This document shows, piece after piece, positions 37,341 to 50,808 of a stretch of DNA of 64,000 nucleotides. The notes below the pieces were generated by a model, which was not told where the DNA came from, ran no database searches, and was given only the letters and a program-made list of their open reading frames with translations. Position 1 is the first letter of the stretch, and every line of letters starts with the position of its first letter. A program made the translations under genes and the position numbers. The stretch is from assembly GCF_005145025.1 (NCBI RefSeq), contig NZ_CP039695.1, forward strand, positions 2,661,501 through 2,725,500. The letters are read 5' to 3'. This DNA comes from Novosphingobium sp. EMRT-2 (GTDB lineage: Bacteria; Pseudomonadota; Alphaproteobacteria; Sphingomonadales; Sphingomonadaceae).

Positions 37341-37355
37341 GAACAAATCTGGAAC
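37341..37355. promoter_or_regulatory. SOS box (LexA operator) of uvrA
   Basis: GAACAAATCTGGAAC at 37341-37355 is an exact GAAC-N7-GAAC, the alphaproteobacterial LexA operator (GTTC-N7-GTTC on the other strand). It ends ten bases before the uvrA start codon, so LexA bound here would block the promoter or early elongation. uvrA is a classic SOS gene in this class. Confidence 0.85.
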
Positions 37356-37365
37356 ACGGGTGCCC

Positions 37366-40350
<2,985 letters not shown>

Positions 40351-40513
40351 CGGACGCTGGCGAGGGAGGTGGGCGACGGAAACGGGCGGCGGGCTTGACT
40401 CCGGGCCGCTCCCGCCGCCAAATCGGCGATCAGGACGGCAAGATCCTGATCGGGGAAGATGCTGGCAGGCGATAGCGGCGCGCAGGCAGGCGTGCCTGCT
40501 CTGGGGGTCTGTC

Positions 40514-41227
40514 ATGCCGGTTGCGATCGCATTGCCCATTTCCGAAGCCGAGCGGGAAGCGGCTTACGCTCGATCCGGCGGCGCCTGCGTTCGATGCGGT
40601 TGCACCATCGCCTGTTTCTGTCGCGCAGGCACATACGACGATGGGGGCGGGGTTTCGCCCGCGTTCCTGCTGTGCCCCGATTGCATGGCAATCATCGATC
40701 GGGGCGGTGTGCCCGAGGCAACGATCGCCCGGCTGCGCGATGCGCCGGTAGCGCGCCAGGCCGGCCTGGATCGCTCCCCGCTGCTGTTCACCGTCGAGGA
40801 GCAGATTCCGGACATCGCCTTCCCCGGCGGGGCGAGGATGACGGGCACTTATTGCCCGATCACCGTCGATGCCCGGCCGTTGCTGTCGTTCCGGCCGCAG
40901 CCGGTGCCTGGCGGACCGATGGTGATGAGCCTGGTGCTGGGCGTGGCCGGCGAGGAACCGGACCTGATCGTCAAGGACAACGAATGGCGGCCGGCCCCGG
41001 ATGCGTGGCGGTTCGAGCGGCGCGGCAACCGCTACCGCTTCAGCCACGTCGGAGGCACCGCGCTGCTTGCTTTCGCGCACCGGGCTGCCGACGAAATCGC
41101 GATCGAGGCGATGCGCGGCGTGTTCGGCGGCAAGATGCTGGAGATTGGCGAGAACGGCACGATGCTCGACGGCATGCCGGTGACGATCCCCTCGGTCCGG
41201 TCGCAACTGGTCGGGGTGCACCTGTAA
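40514..41227 (+). CDS. Hypothetical protein with N-terminal Cys-pair zinc-finger-like motif
   Basis: A 237-residue protein. The N-terminus ARSGGACVRCGCTIACFC followed by LLCPDCMAIID gives two CxxC pairs, which resembles the zinc knuckle of HNH nucleases, but I see no clear HNH catalytic His-Asn-His. The C-terminal 150 residues look beta-rich and are unknown to me. ATG 40514 is preferred over the long upstream extension, which lies inside uvrA's end. Likely cytoplasmic. It is transcribed after uvrA but 163 bases away. Confidence 0.6.
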   Translation: MPVAIALPISEAEREAAYARSGGACVRCGCTIACFCRAGTYDDGGGVSPAFLLCPDCMAIIDRGGVPEATIARLRDAPVARQAGLDRSPLLFTVEEQIPDIAFPGGARMTGTYCPITVDARPLLSFRPQPVPGGPMVMSLVLGVAGEEPDLIVKDNEWRPAPDAWRFERRGNRYRFSHVGGTALLAFAHRAADEIAIEAMRGVFGGKMLEIGENGTMLDGMPVTIPSVRSQLVGVHL

Positions 41228-41246
41228 CGCGCGGACCCGCCGCCGC

Positions 41247-41870
41247 TCAGTTGAGCTCGTCGTTGACCACCATCAGCGCCAGTTCGGTGCGGTTCTCGAT
41301 GTTCAGCTTCTGGTAGATGGCGTGAAGATAGACCTTCACGGTGCCTTCACCGATATTCAGTTGCTGCCCGATTTCCCGGTTCCTCATGCCCTTGGCCACC
41401 AGCCGGGTAATATCGCGCTCGCGCGCGTTGAGCTTGGCGAAGGGATTGTTGACGGGCTTGAGCGACAAATCGAGCGCGCGTTGCAGGAAGGCCGGGGCAA
41501 TCGCCTTCTCGCCGGCATGGACCCGTTCCAGCACCTGGATCAGTTCGCTTTCCGCGCCGTCCTTGGACACGATGCCTTGCACGCCGGCCCGCATGACGGC
41601 CATGAGCTGCCGATCGGTAATCTCGGCGGTGAGCAGCACGACCGGACGATCATCACCCTTTTCGCGCAAGGCTTCCAGCGCCGCCACGCCATTCAGGCCG
41701 GGCATGTTGATGTCCAGCAGCACTACGGCGGGATCGTGCTGCTCGATCGCCGCCAGCGCTTCCTCGCCGCTGGCGGCGGTGGCGACCACCTGGAAGGGCG
41801 TGCCGCGCAATACCGCATCGACGCCGGCGCGGATGAAGCCGTGATCGTCGGCTACCAGAACGGGGATCAT
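41247..41870 (-). CDS. Response regulator, NarL/FixJ (LuxR-type) family
   Basis: A 207-residue two-component regulator. The receiver domain shows VADDHG, phospho-acceptor Asp53 in LLDINMPG and the conserved Lys in IVSKDG. The C-terminal LuxR helix-turn-helix is LNARERDITRLVAKGMRNRE followed by IGQQLNIGEGTVKVYLHAIY. Its ATG overlaps the stop of the upstream sensor kinase by ATGA, so the two are cognate partners. Target genes are unknown; the divergent cluster next door is the obvious candidate. Confidence 0.93.
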   Translation of the reverse strand: MIPVLVADDHGFIRAGVDAVLRGTPFQVVATAASGEEALAAIEQHDPAVVLLDINMPGLNGVAALEALREKGDDRPVVLLTAEITDRQLMAVMRAGVQGIVSKDGAESELIQVLERVHAGEKAIAPAFLQRALDLSLKPVNNPFAKLNARERDITRLVAKGMRNREIGQQLNIGEGTVKVYLHAIYQKLNIENRTELALMVVNDELN

Positions 41871-43510
41871 GCGCCCGTCCTTTCGGGAAGCGCGATGCGC
41901 AGGGTCACGCCCCGCGCACTGTTGTCGATGGCCAGCATGCCGCCCAGCGCCTCTACCCGCTCGCTGATCGAACGGGGTGTGGCGTGCGCCTTGTCTGCAG
42001 GGAAACCGGAGCCGTCATCGCTGACAATCATCTTGAGCGTTCCATCGTCTTGAATAAGGTTAACCCCTATAAGACGACACCGACCGTGCCGAACCGCATT
42101 CGCCACGGCCTCTCGTGTGATCTGGCGTATCTCGTGCGCCAGATCGACGGGGACGAGCAAGGGACCGGGTGGCGCGTCCAGCCGGGTTTCGATGGCCCAG
42201 TGGTGCCCCAGTTCCTCCAGCAGCGTGCCGAGCTCCTCCGTCAGATCGGTCCGGCGATCCCCCTTTTCGCCAAGGCGCAGGCGCTCGATCATCCTGCGCA
42301 TCTGCGCCTGTTCGCGCCGCAGCGCGTCCTTGATCGCGACAATTTCGGTGTCGGGATCGTTGCCTTCGCGGATCCAGCGCCGCAGCGCTTCCAGCCGGAA
42401 CAGCGTGCCGGCGAGAAATTGCGCGACGCTGTCGTGCAGATCGCGGGCAAGGGCGTTGCGCAGGTTTGAAACCTCGTGTGCGCGCGCCAGCATCGCCACG
42501 TCCTCGCGATCGAGCGCCTGTTCCGCGTCGCGTGTCATTTGCGCCAACAACGGCAGGTCATCGGGCGAGATGCCGGGGACACCCCACAGCAGAAGCTGGC
42601 CCGGTCCGCGCGCCGCGCCGATCGACGCGACAAGGCCCTCGTTCACCTCGCACAGCGTGGCGAGATGCCAGACGTGCCGCTTGCCGGCGTGGTTGACCAT
42701 CCCATCGGTGTCGAGCCACAACTGGCGATGCCGCTGGCCGTCGAACAGCGTCGGGCGGCAGGGAACCTCGATCTCGGTCAGCAGCGGCCCGGGGCCGGAG
42801 CGCAGCGCGCGCGCGGCATCGCCGCTGGCGATCATGATTTCCACCCACGGCTCCTCGCCATCCGCGAGCGCGATGGCGCCGCCGGTGGCGCCCAGCACCG
42901 TGCGCGCGTGATCGAGGATCGTCGTCATGATCGCCTCGTGGCGCTGGCCTGGCAGCCCTGGCGGTTCGGGCATTCGCGGCGCGCTGGCCCGGTCGCCGCC
43001 GGTGCTCAGCCAAAGCATCATGATCGCCAGCCCGATCGTGTAGCCCTGCCTGCGGCTGAAACGGTAGGGATCGATGCTGAGGTGAAGGGAATGCATCAGC
43101 AGGCCCAGCGCGAAATTCAGCAGGACCAGTCCCAGTGCCGTCCAGAGCACGCCGCGCCATCCCCAGCGCAGCGAGGCGCCGATCAGGATGAACGAGGCAA
43201 AGACGATGAACGGGCTGGAAAATTCCTTGAAGGCCGATTCGGTCATGTAGGTCGCGGCCGTGAAGATCGCGATGTCGATGACGTGCATCAGCCGGGCCAG
43301 CCGGAAATCGTACCACCAGCTGCGGAAGGCGATGACGGTGGCGAACCCGCACCATGCGGCATAGGCGATCAGAAGGGTGTAGGTGGCGGCGACCGAACGT
43401 GTCGGCTGCGCCGGATCAAGCCAGACCGCGACGACGAAGATGACGGCGAGCATCAGCCGGCTCAGCGCAAGCAACCGGCTCCGACGCCGTGAAAACAATT
43501 GGCGGTCCAC
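41867..43510 (-). CDS. Sensor histidine kinase, NarX/DegS type (HisKA_3)
   Basis: A 547-residue membrane kinase. The first 180 residues hold about six hydrophobic helices (MLAVIFVVAVWLDP, then others such as GWRGVLWTALGLVLLNFALG). A GAF-like region spans about 190-340, and the dimerisation domain has RDLHDSVAQFLAG with phospho-acceptor His359. The ATPase domain has EAVANAVRHG and SDDGSGFPAD. The input signal is unknown. It is coupled to the downstream response regulator and diverges from the LuxR membrane protein. Confidence 0.92.
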   Translation of the reverse strand: MDRQLFSRRRSRLLALSRLMLAVIFVVAVWLDPAQPTRSVAATYTLLIAYAAWCGFATVIAFRSWWYDFRLARLMHVIDIAIFTAATYMTESAFKEFSSPFIVFASFILIGASLRWGWRGVLWTALGLVLLNFALGLLMHSLHLSIDPYRFSRRQGYTIGLAIMMLWLSTGGDRASAPRMPEPPGLPGQRHEAIMTTILDHARTVLGATGGAIALADGEEPWVEIMIASGDAARALRSGPGPLLTEIEVPCRPTLFDGQRHRQLWLDTDGMVNHAGKRHVWHLATLCEVNEGLVASIGAARGPGQLLLWGVPGISPDDLPLLAQMTRDAEQALDREDVAMLARAHEVSNLRNALARDLHDSVAQFLAGTLFRLEALRRWIREGNDPDTEIVAIKDALRREQAQMRRMIERLRLGEKGDRRTDLTEELGTLLEELGHHWAIETRLDAPPGPLLVPVDLAHEIRQITREAVANAVRHGRCRLIGVNLIQDDGTLKMIVSDDGSGFPADKAHATPRSISERVEALGGMLAIDNSARGVTLRIALPERTGA

Positions 43511-43728
43511 GTCTTCCCCTCTGCGTCCCGAAGACCATGATACCGGTGGGAAGGGGCGCTTCGCAACGGCCCATGAAGGGGGAAGTCCGGGGGCGTGGAC
43601 AAGGGCAGCTTGCTCCGCGACGGAGCAATACTTGCGAAAGATCGTTAATCTTTATTTGGATTTGCACGCCGATTGGTTCAAATTGGTTCTCGGATCGATC
43701 GGGCGAAAGTTTGCAGCGGGTCGAATGG

Positions 43729-44334
43729 ATGGACGTTGAAGCGATGACAAGCGGTGCCGAAGAGAACGGGGGCAACCCCCTGGCGGCGCTTACGTCGAAG
43801 CAGCGGGAAGTTCTGGACTTGCTGATCCAGCACAAGACTTCGAAGGAAATTTCGCGGCTGCTTGGCATTTCGCCGCATACCGTGGACCAGCGGATCATGC
43901 TGGCGCGCGGCAAGCTGGGCGTCGCCACGCGCAACGAGGTGGCGCAGGCCTATCGGCGGCTCAAGGCGATATACGAACAGCCCGTATATGATTTCTCCCA
44001 CATCGACGGTGACGGCGTGGAAGCGCACGAACCGGACCGGGAAGTCACGATGCCGGCCGGTGGTGCGGTGCAGACGGTCGCCACGGTCAAGACCCCGGAG
44101 GTCGAGACCGAGGCGATGCAGGCAAGGTTTCCGGGGGCCGGTCAGGCAATGGCCTTCGCCTCGGGAACGGCGCCTGACGACGCGGCCTATCATGTCCTCC
44201 CGGAGATGTTCGACGGGCCATACGGAACCCTGCTTCGGCTGGGCGCGATCGTGGCGATCGCCTTGTTCCTGATCCTGATCGTGCTGGGGGGGCTGACCAT
44301 GTTCGCCCAGCTTTCGACGATCATCGATCACTGA
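43729..44334 (+). CDS. Membrane-tethered LuxR-type DNA-binding protein
   Basis: A 201-residue protein with the DNA-binding domain first and the membrane anchor last. The LuxR helix-turn-helix lies at about residues 18-75 (LTSKQREVLDLLIQHKTSKE, then ISRLLGISPHTVDQRIMLAR). A Pro/Glu-rich linker follows and a single transmembrane helix (LLRLGAIVAIALFLILIVLG) near residues 168-187, leaving a very short periplasmic tail. There is no receiver or autoinducer domain. ATG 43729 is preferred; ATG 43744 would shorten it by five residues. It diverges from the kinase/regulator pair. Confidence 0.85.
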   Translation: MDVEAMTSGAEENGGNPLAALTSKQREVLDLLIQHKTSKEISRLLGISPHTVDQRIMLARGKLGVATRNEVAQAYRRLKAIYEQPVYDFSHIDGDGVEAHEPDREVTMPAGGAVQTVATVKTPEVETEAMQARFPGAGQAMAFASGTAPDDAAYHVLPEMFDGPYGTLLRLGAIVAIALFLILIVLGGLTMFAQLSTIIDH

Positions 44335-44408
44335 CCCGCCGTCGCATCTCCTCCACGATGCTGCAATGGCAGCGGCGCGATCTTCGCCGCTGAGAGGAGG
44401 GTACGACG

Positions 44409-44744
44409 ATGACGATGAATACCCAGGTTGCACAGATGCGTATCACCCGGGATCTCCACGATGCCGAAGGTGCGCTGGACGAGGCGCTGATCCGGCAGGC
44501 ACGGCTTTTCGCCACGATGGTCAGCGCACGGCGCGAAAGCGGCGTGGCGCCGTTCATGGGGCAGGACGCGCTGCTGCGGCTGGCGAAGAGCCAGCAATCG
44601 ATGCTGACGGCCGGCGGCGAACTTGCCCGCGTGCATGGCCGGCTCAGCCAGATCGCGGTGGAGACCAACGGTGGCAACGATGGCTGCCCACCGCTGGATG
44701 CAAGCCTGGATGAACCCGCGATCGTGACCGGCGTCGCGGCCTGA
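44409..44744 (+). CDS. Small helical protein of unknown function
   Basis: A 111-residue cytoplasmic protein, almost wholly helical: QMRITRDLHDAEGALDEALI then RQARLFATMVSARRESGVAP and DALLRLAKSQQSMLTAGGEL. This pattern suggests a helical bundle or oligomer. The ATG follows GAGAGGAGGGTACGACG, a strong ribosome-binding site. It lies 74 bases downstream of the membrane LuxR gene. I do not recognise it beyond similar sphingomonad proteins. Confidence 0.7.
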   Translation: MTMNTQVAQMRITRDLHDAEGALDEALIRQARLFATMVSARRESGVAPFMGQDALLRLAKSQQSMLTAGGELARVHGRLSQIAVETNGGNDGCPPLDASLDEPAIVTGVAA

Positions 44745-44785
44745 TGCTTTCCGGCGGCCGATCCGTCCGTTTCATGTGAACAGGC

Positions 44786-45232
44786 ATGTCCTACATCTGG
44801 CTGACCCGCATCCTGCTTTTCGCTGTCGTGCTTGTTGCCGCCCGCAAGGGGGACGAGCCGGAGCGACTGACGGCTGCGGTCCTGCTGTCGACGTTCGTCC
44901 TCGATCTCGTCAACCACGCGGTATTCGGTGACCCCGTGTGGTACGCGGTCAACCCCGGCCACGTCGTGATCGATAGCTGGGCGTTCTGTGCGCTGCTGTC
45001 GATTGCCCTTTACGCCAACCGCGGGTGGCCCCTGCTCGTTGGCGCGGGCCAATTGATCGTGATGGTGGGACACGTCGCCAAGCTGTGGGACCTGACGATG
45101 GCCCGGCGTGCGTACTGGGTACTCACGCAGATGCCATTCCTGTTGCAGCTGATGGTCCTGTTGATCGGGACCGTGGCCCACGTGAACCGGGAACGCCGGA
45201 TTGGCCCGTATCAATGCTGGCGGTGGGCCTGA
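44786..45232 (+). CDS. Small integral membrane protein of unknown function
   Basis: A 148-residue protein with four hydrophobic helices: IWLTRILLFAVVLVAAR, LTAAVLLSTFVLDLVNHAVF, WAFCALLSIALYANRGWPLL and LLQLMVLLIGTVAHVN. His in DLVNHAVF and GHVAKLWD are conserved-looking but I cannot assign a role. It follows the 111-residue helical protein by 41 bases on the same strand, so they form a likely operon with the LuxR membrane protein. Confidence 0.7.
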   Translation: MSYIWLTRILLFAVVLVAARKGDEPERLTAAVLLSTFVLDLVNHAVFGDPVWYAVNPGHVVIDSWAFCALLSIALYANRGWPLLVGAGQLIVMVGHVAKLWDLTMARRAYWVLTQMPFLLQLMVLLIGTVAHVNRERRIGPYQCWRWA

Positions 45233-45273
45233 AGGCCGGCCCACCGCCCCGTTTTCAGGGATATTCCCGTTAC

Positions 45274-45804
45274 ATGACCGTATCTCACATGCGCGCGGCG
45301 AACGGCGGCGCGATGCCCGGCGGCGAACAGACCACGGTAGCGAACGGCAGTGCCGTGCATTCTGGTGGCATGACCGCGGACGCGGGCAGCGCCCTGCGTG
45401 GTGCCGGTCCGCAGCACGATGCGCGGATCGCCCTTGCCCGCGAACTCTACGCCGCGCGGCGGCGCCGAAGCCGCCTGTTTCCCGCCGACCTGTTTGGCGA
45501 GCCGACGTGGGATATCCTACTGGATCTCTACGTGGCCGGGCGCGAAAGCCGGCGCGTGCCGACCACCAGCGCCTGCATCGGGGCGCATGTGCCGCCGACC
45601 ACCGCGCTGCGCTGGCTGCGCATTCTGGAATCGCGCGGATTCGTGGAGCGCGAGAGCGACGGCAAGGATGGCCGCCGCACGTTCGTGCGGCTCACCGCAA
45701 GGGGAAACGCGGCGATGGACGATTTCCTCGACGCGATGCTGGCCAATATAGGCGATGGCGCGCTGCATGCCGATGGCGCGCATGCGCCCGGCATGGGAGC
45801 GTGA
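45274..45804 (+). CDS. MarR-like winged-helix DNA-binding protein
   Basis: A 176-residue predicted regulator. After a disordered N-terminus of about 50 residues comes a winged helix: FGEPTWDILLDLYVAG, PTTSACIGAHVPPTTALRWL (recognition helix) and GFVERESDGKDGRRTFVRLT (wing), the MarR pattern. The start may be ATG 45274 or ATG 45370; the region before the winged helix is poorly defined. It is the last gene of the 43.7-45.8 kb plus-strand group and may control it. Confidence 0.75.
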   Translation: MTVSHMRAANGGAMPGGEQTTVANGSAVHSGGMTADAGSALRGAGPQHDARIALARELYAARRRRSRLFPADLFGEPTWDILLDLYVAGRESRRVPTTSACIGAHVPPTTALRWLRILESRGFVERESDGKDGRRTFVRLTARGNAAMDDFLDAMLANIGDGALHADGAHAPGMGA

Positions 45805-45817
45805 CGCCCGTTCCGGG

Positions 45818-46081
45818 TCAGCGCCGGCGTTCGTAGCGGCACTTGTTCTTGTTCTTGCGGGCGATCTCATGGCCCGCGACGCCGCCCGCCGCCGCGCCGA
45901 TCAGCGTACCGGCGGTTCCGCCCGCGATGACCTTGCCGAGCACCGCACCGCCAACCGCACCGATCACCGCGCCGCCGGTCTTGCTGATCCGCTTGCTGCA
46001 ATCTCGCGCCTGCGCCGGCGAGGCGGCCAGGGCAACGACCGCAATGGCGGCGGTCAGCGAGGATTTGATGCGAAAGGTCAT
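45818..46081 (-). CDS. Glycine-zipper 2TM domain protein
   Basis: An 87-residue exported protein. A signal peptide (KSSLTAAIAVVALAASPAQA) precedes a glycine-zipper segment GAVIGAVGGAVLGKVIAGGT and GTLIGAAAGGVAGHEIA, typical of the SlyB/17-kDa antigen-like family, and a basic tail with one Cys. There is no lipobox. Related proteins associate with the outer membrane or periplasm. It converges on the winged-helix gene, with 13 bases between stops. Confidence 0.82.
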   Translation of the reverse strand: MTFRIKSSLTAAIAVVALAASPAQARDCSKRISKTGGAVIGAVGGAVLGKVIAGGTAGTLIGAAAGGVAGHEIARKNKNKCRYERRR

Positions 46082-46242
46082 GAAGCTTCCCCCGATTGGC
46101 TTGGAATATGTGGCGCAACGATCGGAAACCGGACCGGTTCCCGGTGGCGCCGCGGGCCGTCGTTGCCGGGAAGCCGGTGCCCCGGAAAGCCGAAGCCCGG
46201 GAAGGGGCGCCGATCCGGATGCCGGCGCCCCTTCCCGGGCCG

Positions 46243-46989
46243 TCAGTCGGTGATCTGCCAGCGGATCGCGGTGGTAAAGCTGCCGGCCGTTTTCGCACCG
46301 TCCTTGTCGGTGGCGGGATCGAACCGGGCGCGGGCGCTCACCTTGGCGCAGGCCGCGCGATCGAGTTCGTCATGCCCGCTGCTGCGGATCACTTCGCAGC
46401 CGGTGACCCGCCCATCGGTGCCGATGCCGAGCCGCAGCCTGGTGAGGCCTTCCCAGTTTTCGCGGATCGCGCGGGTGGGGTAATCGTTGCGGGTGATCCA
46501 CAAGCCCGCATCTCCGCGCGGTCGGGCCGCCTGGGGGGTGAACGTGGGCGAGGGCGTCGGTGACGGCCCGAGGCCGCCGATATCCCCGCCAAGATCGCCA
46601 CCGCCGATGGTCAAGGTTCCCGGATCGGCGGGGGTTACCTTGTCATTGGTCCCCAGAAGCAGGTCCTTGCCGGGGTTGAGGTCGATCTCCTTGTCGGGAA
46701 TCTTGATCTCCTGCTCGTCGTGGGTGGTCTTCGGTTCGACCGTGGGCAACGGCTTGGGCGGGGGAACGGGCGGGGCGAACCACATCGTCGGCAAGGCATC
46801 GCGAACCGTTTCCACGATCACGCCGCCCGCGAAAGTGGACAGCAGCGCCATGCCTATGCCGACATGCAGCGCCGTCACGGCCGCAGCCGTGCCCAGCCTT
46901 CCGCCCAGCCTCCCTTCGCCCAGGCGCCCTGCCGTCATGCGCAAGGCCGCGCCCGTTCGCCAGCTACCGCGTTCATCAACATGGACCAT
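46243..46989 (-). CDS. Energy transducer TonB
   Basis: A 248-residue TonB protein that passes proton-motive force to outer-membrane receptors. It has a cytoplasmic basic lead, one transmembrane helix (AAVTALHVGIGMALLSTFAG, about residues 37-56), a periplasmic Pro-rich spacer (APPVPPPKPLPTVEPK) and a C-terminal TonB domain (RNDYPTRAIRENWEGLTRLR, then RVTGCEVIRSSGHDELDRAA). ATG 46989 follows AGAGGTGTGCCG. ExbB/ExbD genes are not in view. Sphingomonads have many TonB receptors, and several tonB copies are usual. Confidence 0.88.
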   Translation of the reverse strand: MVHVDERGSWRTGAALRMTAGRLGEGRLGGRLGTAAAVTALHVGIGMALLSTFAGGVIVETVRDALPTMWFAPPVPPPKPLPTVEPKTTHDEQEIKIPDKEIDLNPGKDLLLGTNDKVTPADPGTLTIGGGDLGGDIGGLGPSPTPSPTFTPQAARPRGDAGLWITRNDYPTRAIRENWEGLTRLRLGIGTDGRVTGCEVIRSSGHDELDRAACAKVSARARFDPATDKDGAKTAGSFTTAIRWQITD

Positions 46990-47542
46990 CGGCACACCTC
47001 TCTCGGCTTGCGTCGTCCCGTTTGTCCCGGCCGTCCGGGGTGGGACGATCGTCGTAATGATGCAACATACCATCAGTTCGACGGGGATCGAAGCAAAATC
47101 TCTACCAAAATAGTGGAATAAACGAGACGAAGTGGTTCCGTTCCGGCCGACCCATGTGGCGGCGTGCGCGGGGGCCTGTCCTTGACGTTCCGGCGGTTTC
47201 CCCGTAATGGCGCGCTCGGTCGATGGGGTCGCGAGGCGTCCATTGGCTGTAGAGCTGAACATTGCCGGTGCGTATGCAGGCCCCGGGCGGCGGTTTTCCG
47301 TTGATCTTGGGGCTTTCGCTGTTGGGCCGGGCGCGCGAATCATCGTGGTGTCCGCCTTGCCATGCAATCCGTCAAAGTAACCCGGCGCTGTTTGCCCGGG
47401 TGGAGCGTTTCAGGCTCGCCGAGGGATGATCTCGCGCAAGCGGGGTCTGGGCCAGGGGGTGTTTGCCCGCGGCCATCCATCCGGCGGACTTTCGACCCTT
47501 CACCTTTGCCGGCCGTGCCACAATCAAGGTGAAGAGTACTTC
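46990..47542. other. Intergenic region upstream of rpsL and tonB
   Basis: About 550 bases without a supported gene, holding the divergent promoters for tonB (minus) and the str operon (plus). A -35-like TTGACG at 47182-47187 faces rpsL, but its -10 (TAATGG, 17 bases on) is a poor match. Several weak frames run through it on both strands; none has a convincing protein. Confidence 0.5.
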
Positions 47543-47914
47543 ATGCCCACTATCAACCAGCTGATCCGCAAGGGTCGCGTTCCGCAGAAGGCCAAGAGCA
47601 AGGTCCCTGCCATGGAGCAGAACCCGCAGAAGCGCGGCGTCTGCACCCGCGTTTACACCACGACCCCGAAGAAGCCGAACTCGGCGCTTCGCAAGGTCGC
47701 CAAGATTCGCCTGACGAACCAGCGCGAAGTCATTTCCTACATCCCGGGCGAAGGCCACAACCTGCAGGAGCACTCGGTGGTGCTGATCCGCGGCGGCCGT
47801 GTGCGCGACCTTCCGGGCGTGCGCTATCACGTGCTGCGCGGCGTGCTCGACACGCAGGGCGTGAAGGACCGCAAGCAGAGCCGCTCGAAGTACGGCGCCA
47901 AGCGTCCGAAGTGA
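47543..47914 (+). CDS. rpsL: 30S ribosomal protein S12
   Basis: S12 sits at the decoding centre. The 123-residue protein has the family start [11 protein letters not shown], and [14 protein letters not shown] with Lys43, the classic streptomycin position. Residue 88 is Arg ([10 protein letters not shown]), where most bacteria have Lys; K88R causes streptomycin resistance in other species. The ATG at 47543 follows AAGGTGAAGAG. First gene of the str operon. Confidence 0.98.
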   Translation: MPTINQLIRKGRVPQKAKSKVPAMEQNPQKRGVCTRVYTTTPKKPNSALRKVAKIRLTNQREVISYIPGEGHNLQEHSVVLIRGGRVRDLPGVRYHVLRGVLDTQGVKDRKQSRSKYGAKRPK

Positions 47915-48000
47915 GCTAACCTCGGGCAGGCGCGCGCCGGTGTGCGGCGCCCTGTCCGTCGGTGGGTGTGGGCCGCTGGCCCGATCAGAAGGAATTCAAG

Positions 48001-48471
48001 ATGTCTCGTCGTCGTAGGCCCGAAAAGCGGGTCATCCTGCCCGATCCCAAGTTCGGTGATCAGGTTCTGTCGAAGTTCATGAACAACCTCATGCTCGACG
48101 GCAAGAAGTCGGTCGCGGAAAGCATCGTTTACGGTGCGCTCGACACCATGCAGACCCGCGCCAAGGCGGATCCGGTGCAGCTGTTCCACGATGCGCTGAA
48201 CAACGTGAAGCCGCAGATCGAAGTGCGTTCGCGCCGCGTCGGCGGTGCGACCTACCAGGTCCCCGTCGAAGTCCGTCCGGAACGCGCCCAGGCGCTGGCG
48301 ATCCGCTGGCTGATCACGGCCGCGCGCAACCGTTCGGAAACGACGATGTCGGCACGCCTTTCGGCCGAACTGCTCGACGCCGCCAACAACCGTGGCAACG
48401 CCGTGAAGAAGCGCGAAGACACCCACCGCATGGCCGACGCGAACCGCGCGTTCAGCCACTACCGGTGGTAA
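48001..48471 (+). CDS. rpsG: 30S ribosomal protein S7
   Basis: S7 nucleates assembly of the 30S head and binds the 3' domain of 16S rRNA. The 156-residue length and the start [19 protein letters not shown] are typical, with the C-terminal [10 protein letters not shown]. It follows rpsL by 86 bases and precedes fusA in the str operon. In enterobacteria S7 represses its own operon; no such site is evident here. Confidence 0.98.
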   Translation: MSRRRRPEKRVILPDPKFGDQVLSKFMNNLMLDGKKSVAESIVYGALDTMQTRAKADPVQLFHDALNNVKPQIEVRSRRVGGATYQVPVEVRPERAQALAIRWLITAARNRSETTMSARLSAELLDAANNRGNAVKKREDTHRMADANRAFSHYRW

Positions 48472-48595
48472 AAAGGCCGGCAGCCCCGCCGCCGTCACCG
48501 GCTGGCAGGGCCGCCCGTCTTTAAACGGTCACGCAAGTAACCATATGGGGCGGGCCTGAATCCATCAGGCCCCTCCGGAACCCAAGGAAACCCCC

Positions 48596-50668
<2,073 letters not shown>

Positions 50669-50700
50669 TCGGGTTCGATCGGGGGAACATAGGAAAGCTT

Positions 50701-50721
50701 GCCTGATCCCGCGGATCAGGC
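50701..50721. other. Hairpin between fusA and tuf
   Basis: GCCTGATCC at 50701-50709 pairs with GGATCAGGC at 50713-50721 around a CGC loop. No T run follows, so it is more likely an mRNA-stabilising or processing hairpin than a terminator. tuf starts 87 bases downstream. Confidence 0.5.
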
Positions 50722-50808
50722 TAGGGGCGGCGCCTGATTTTCTGGCGCGAGTCTGGCGGGTGCCGTCTCCAACAGCAATCAACAGCTAGTGAAAAGAAGG
50801 TTTGAACA

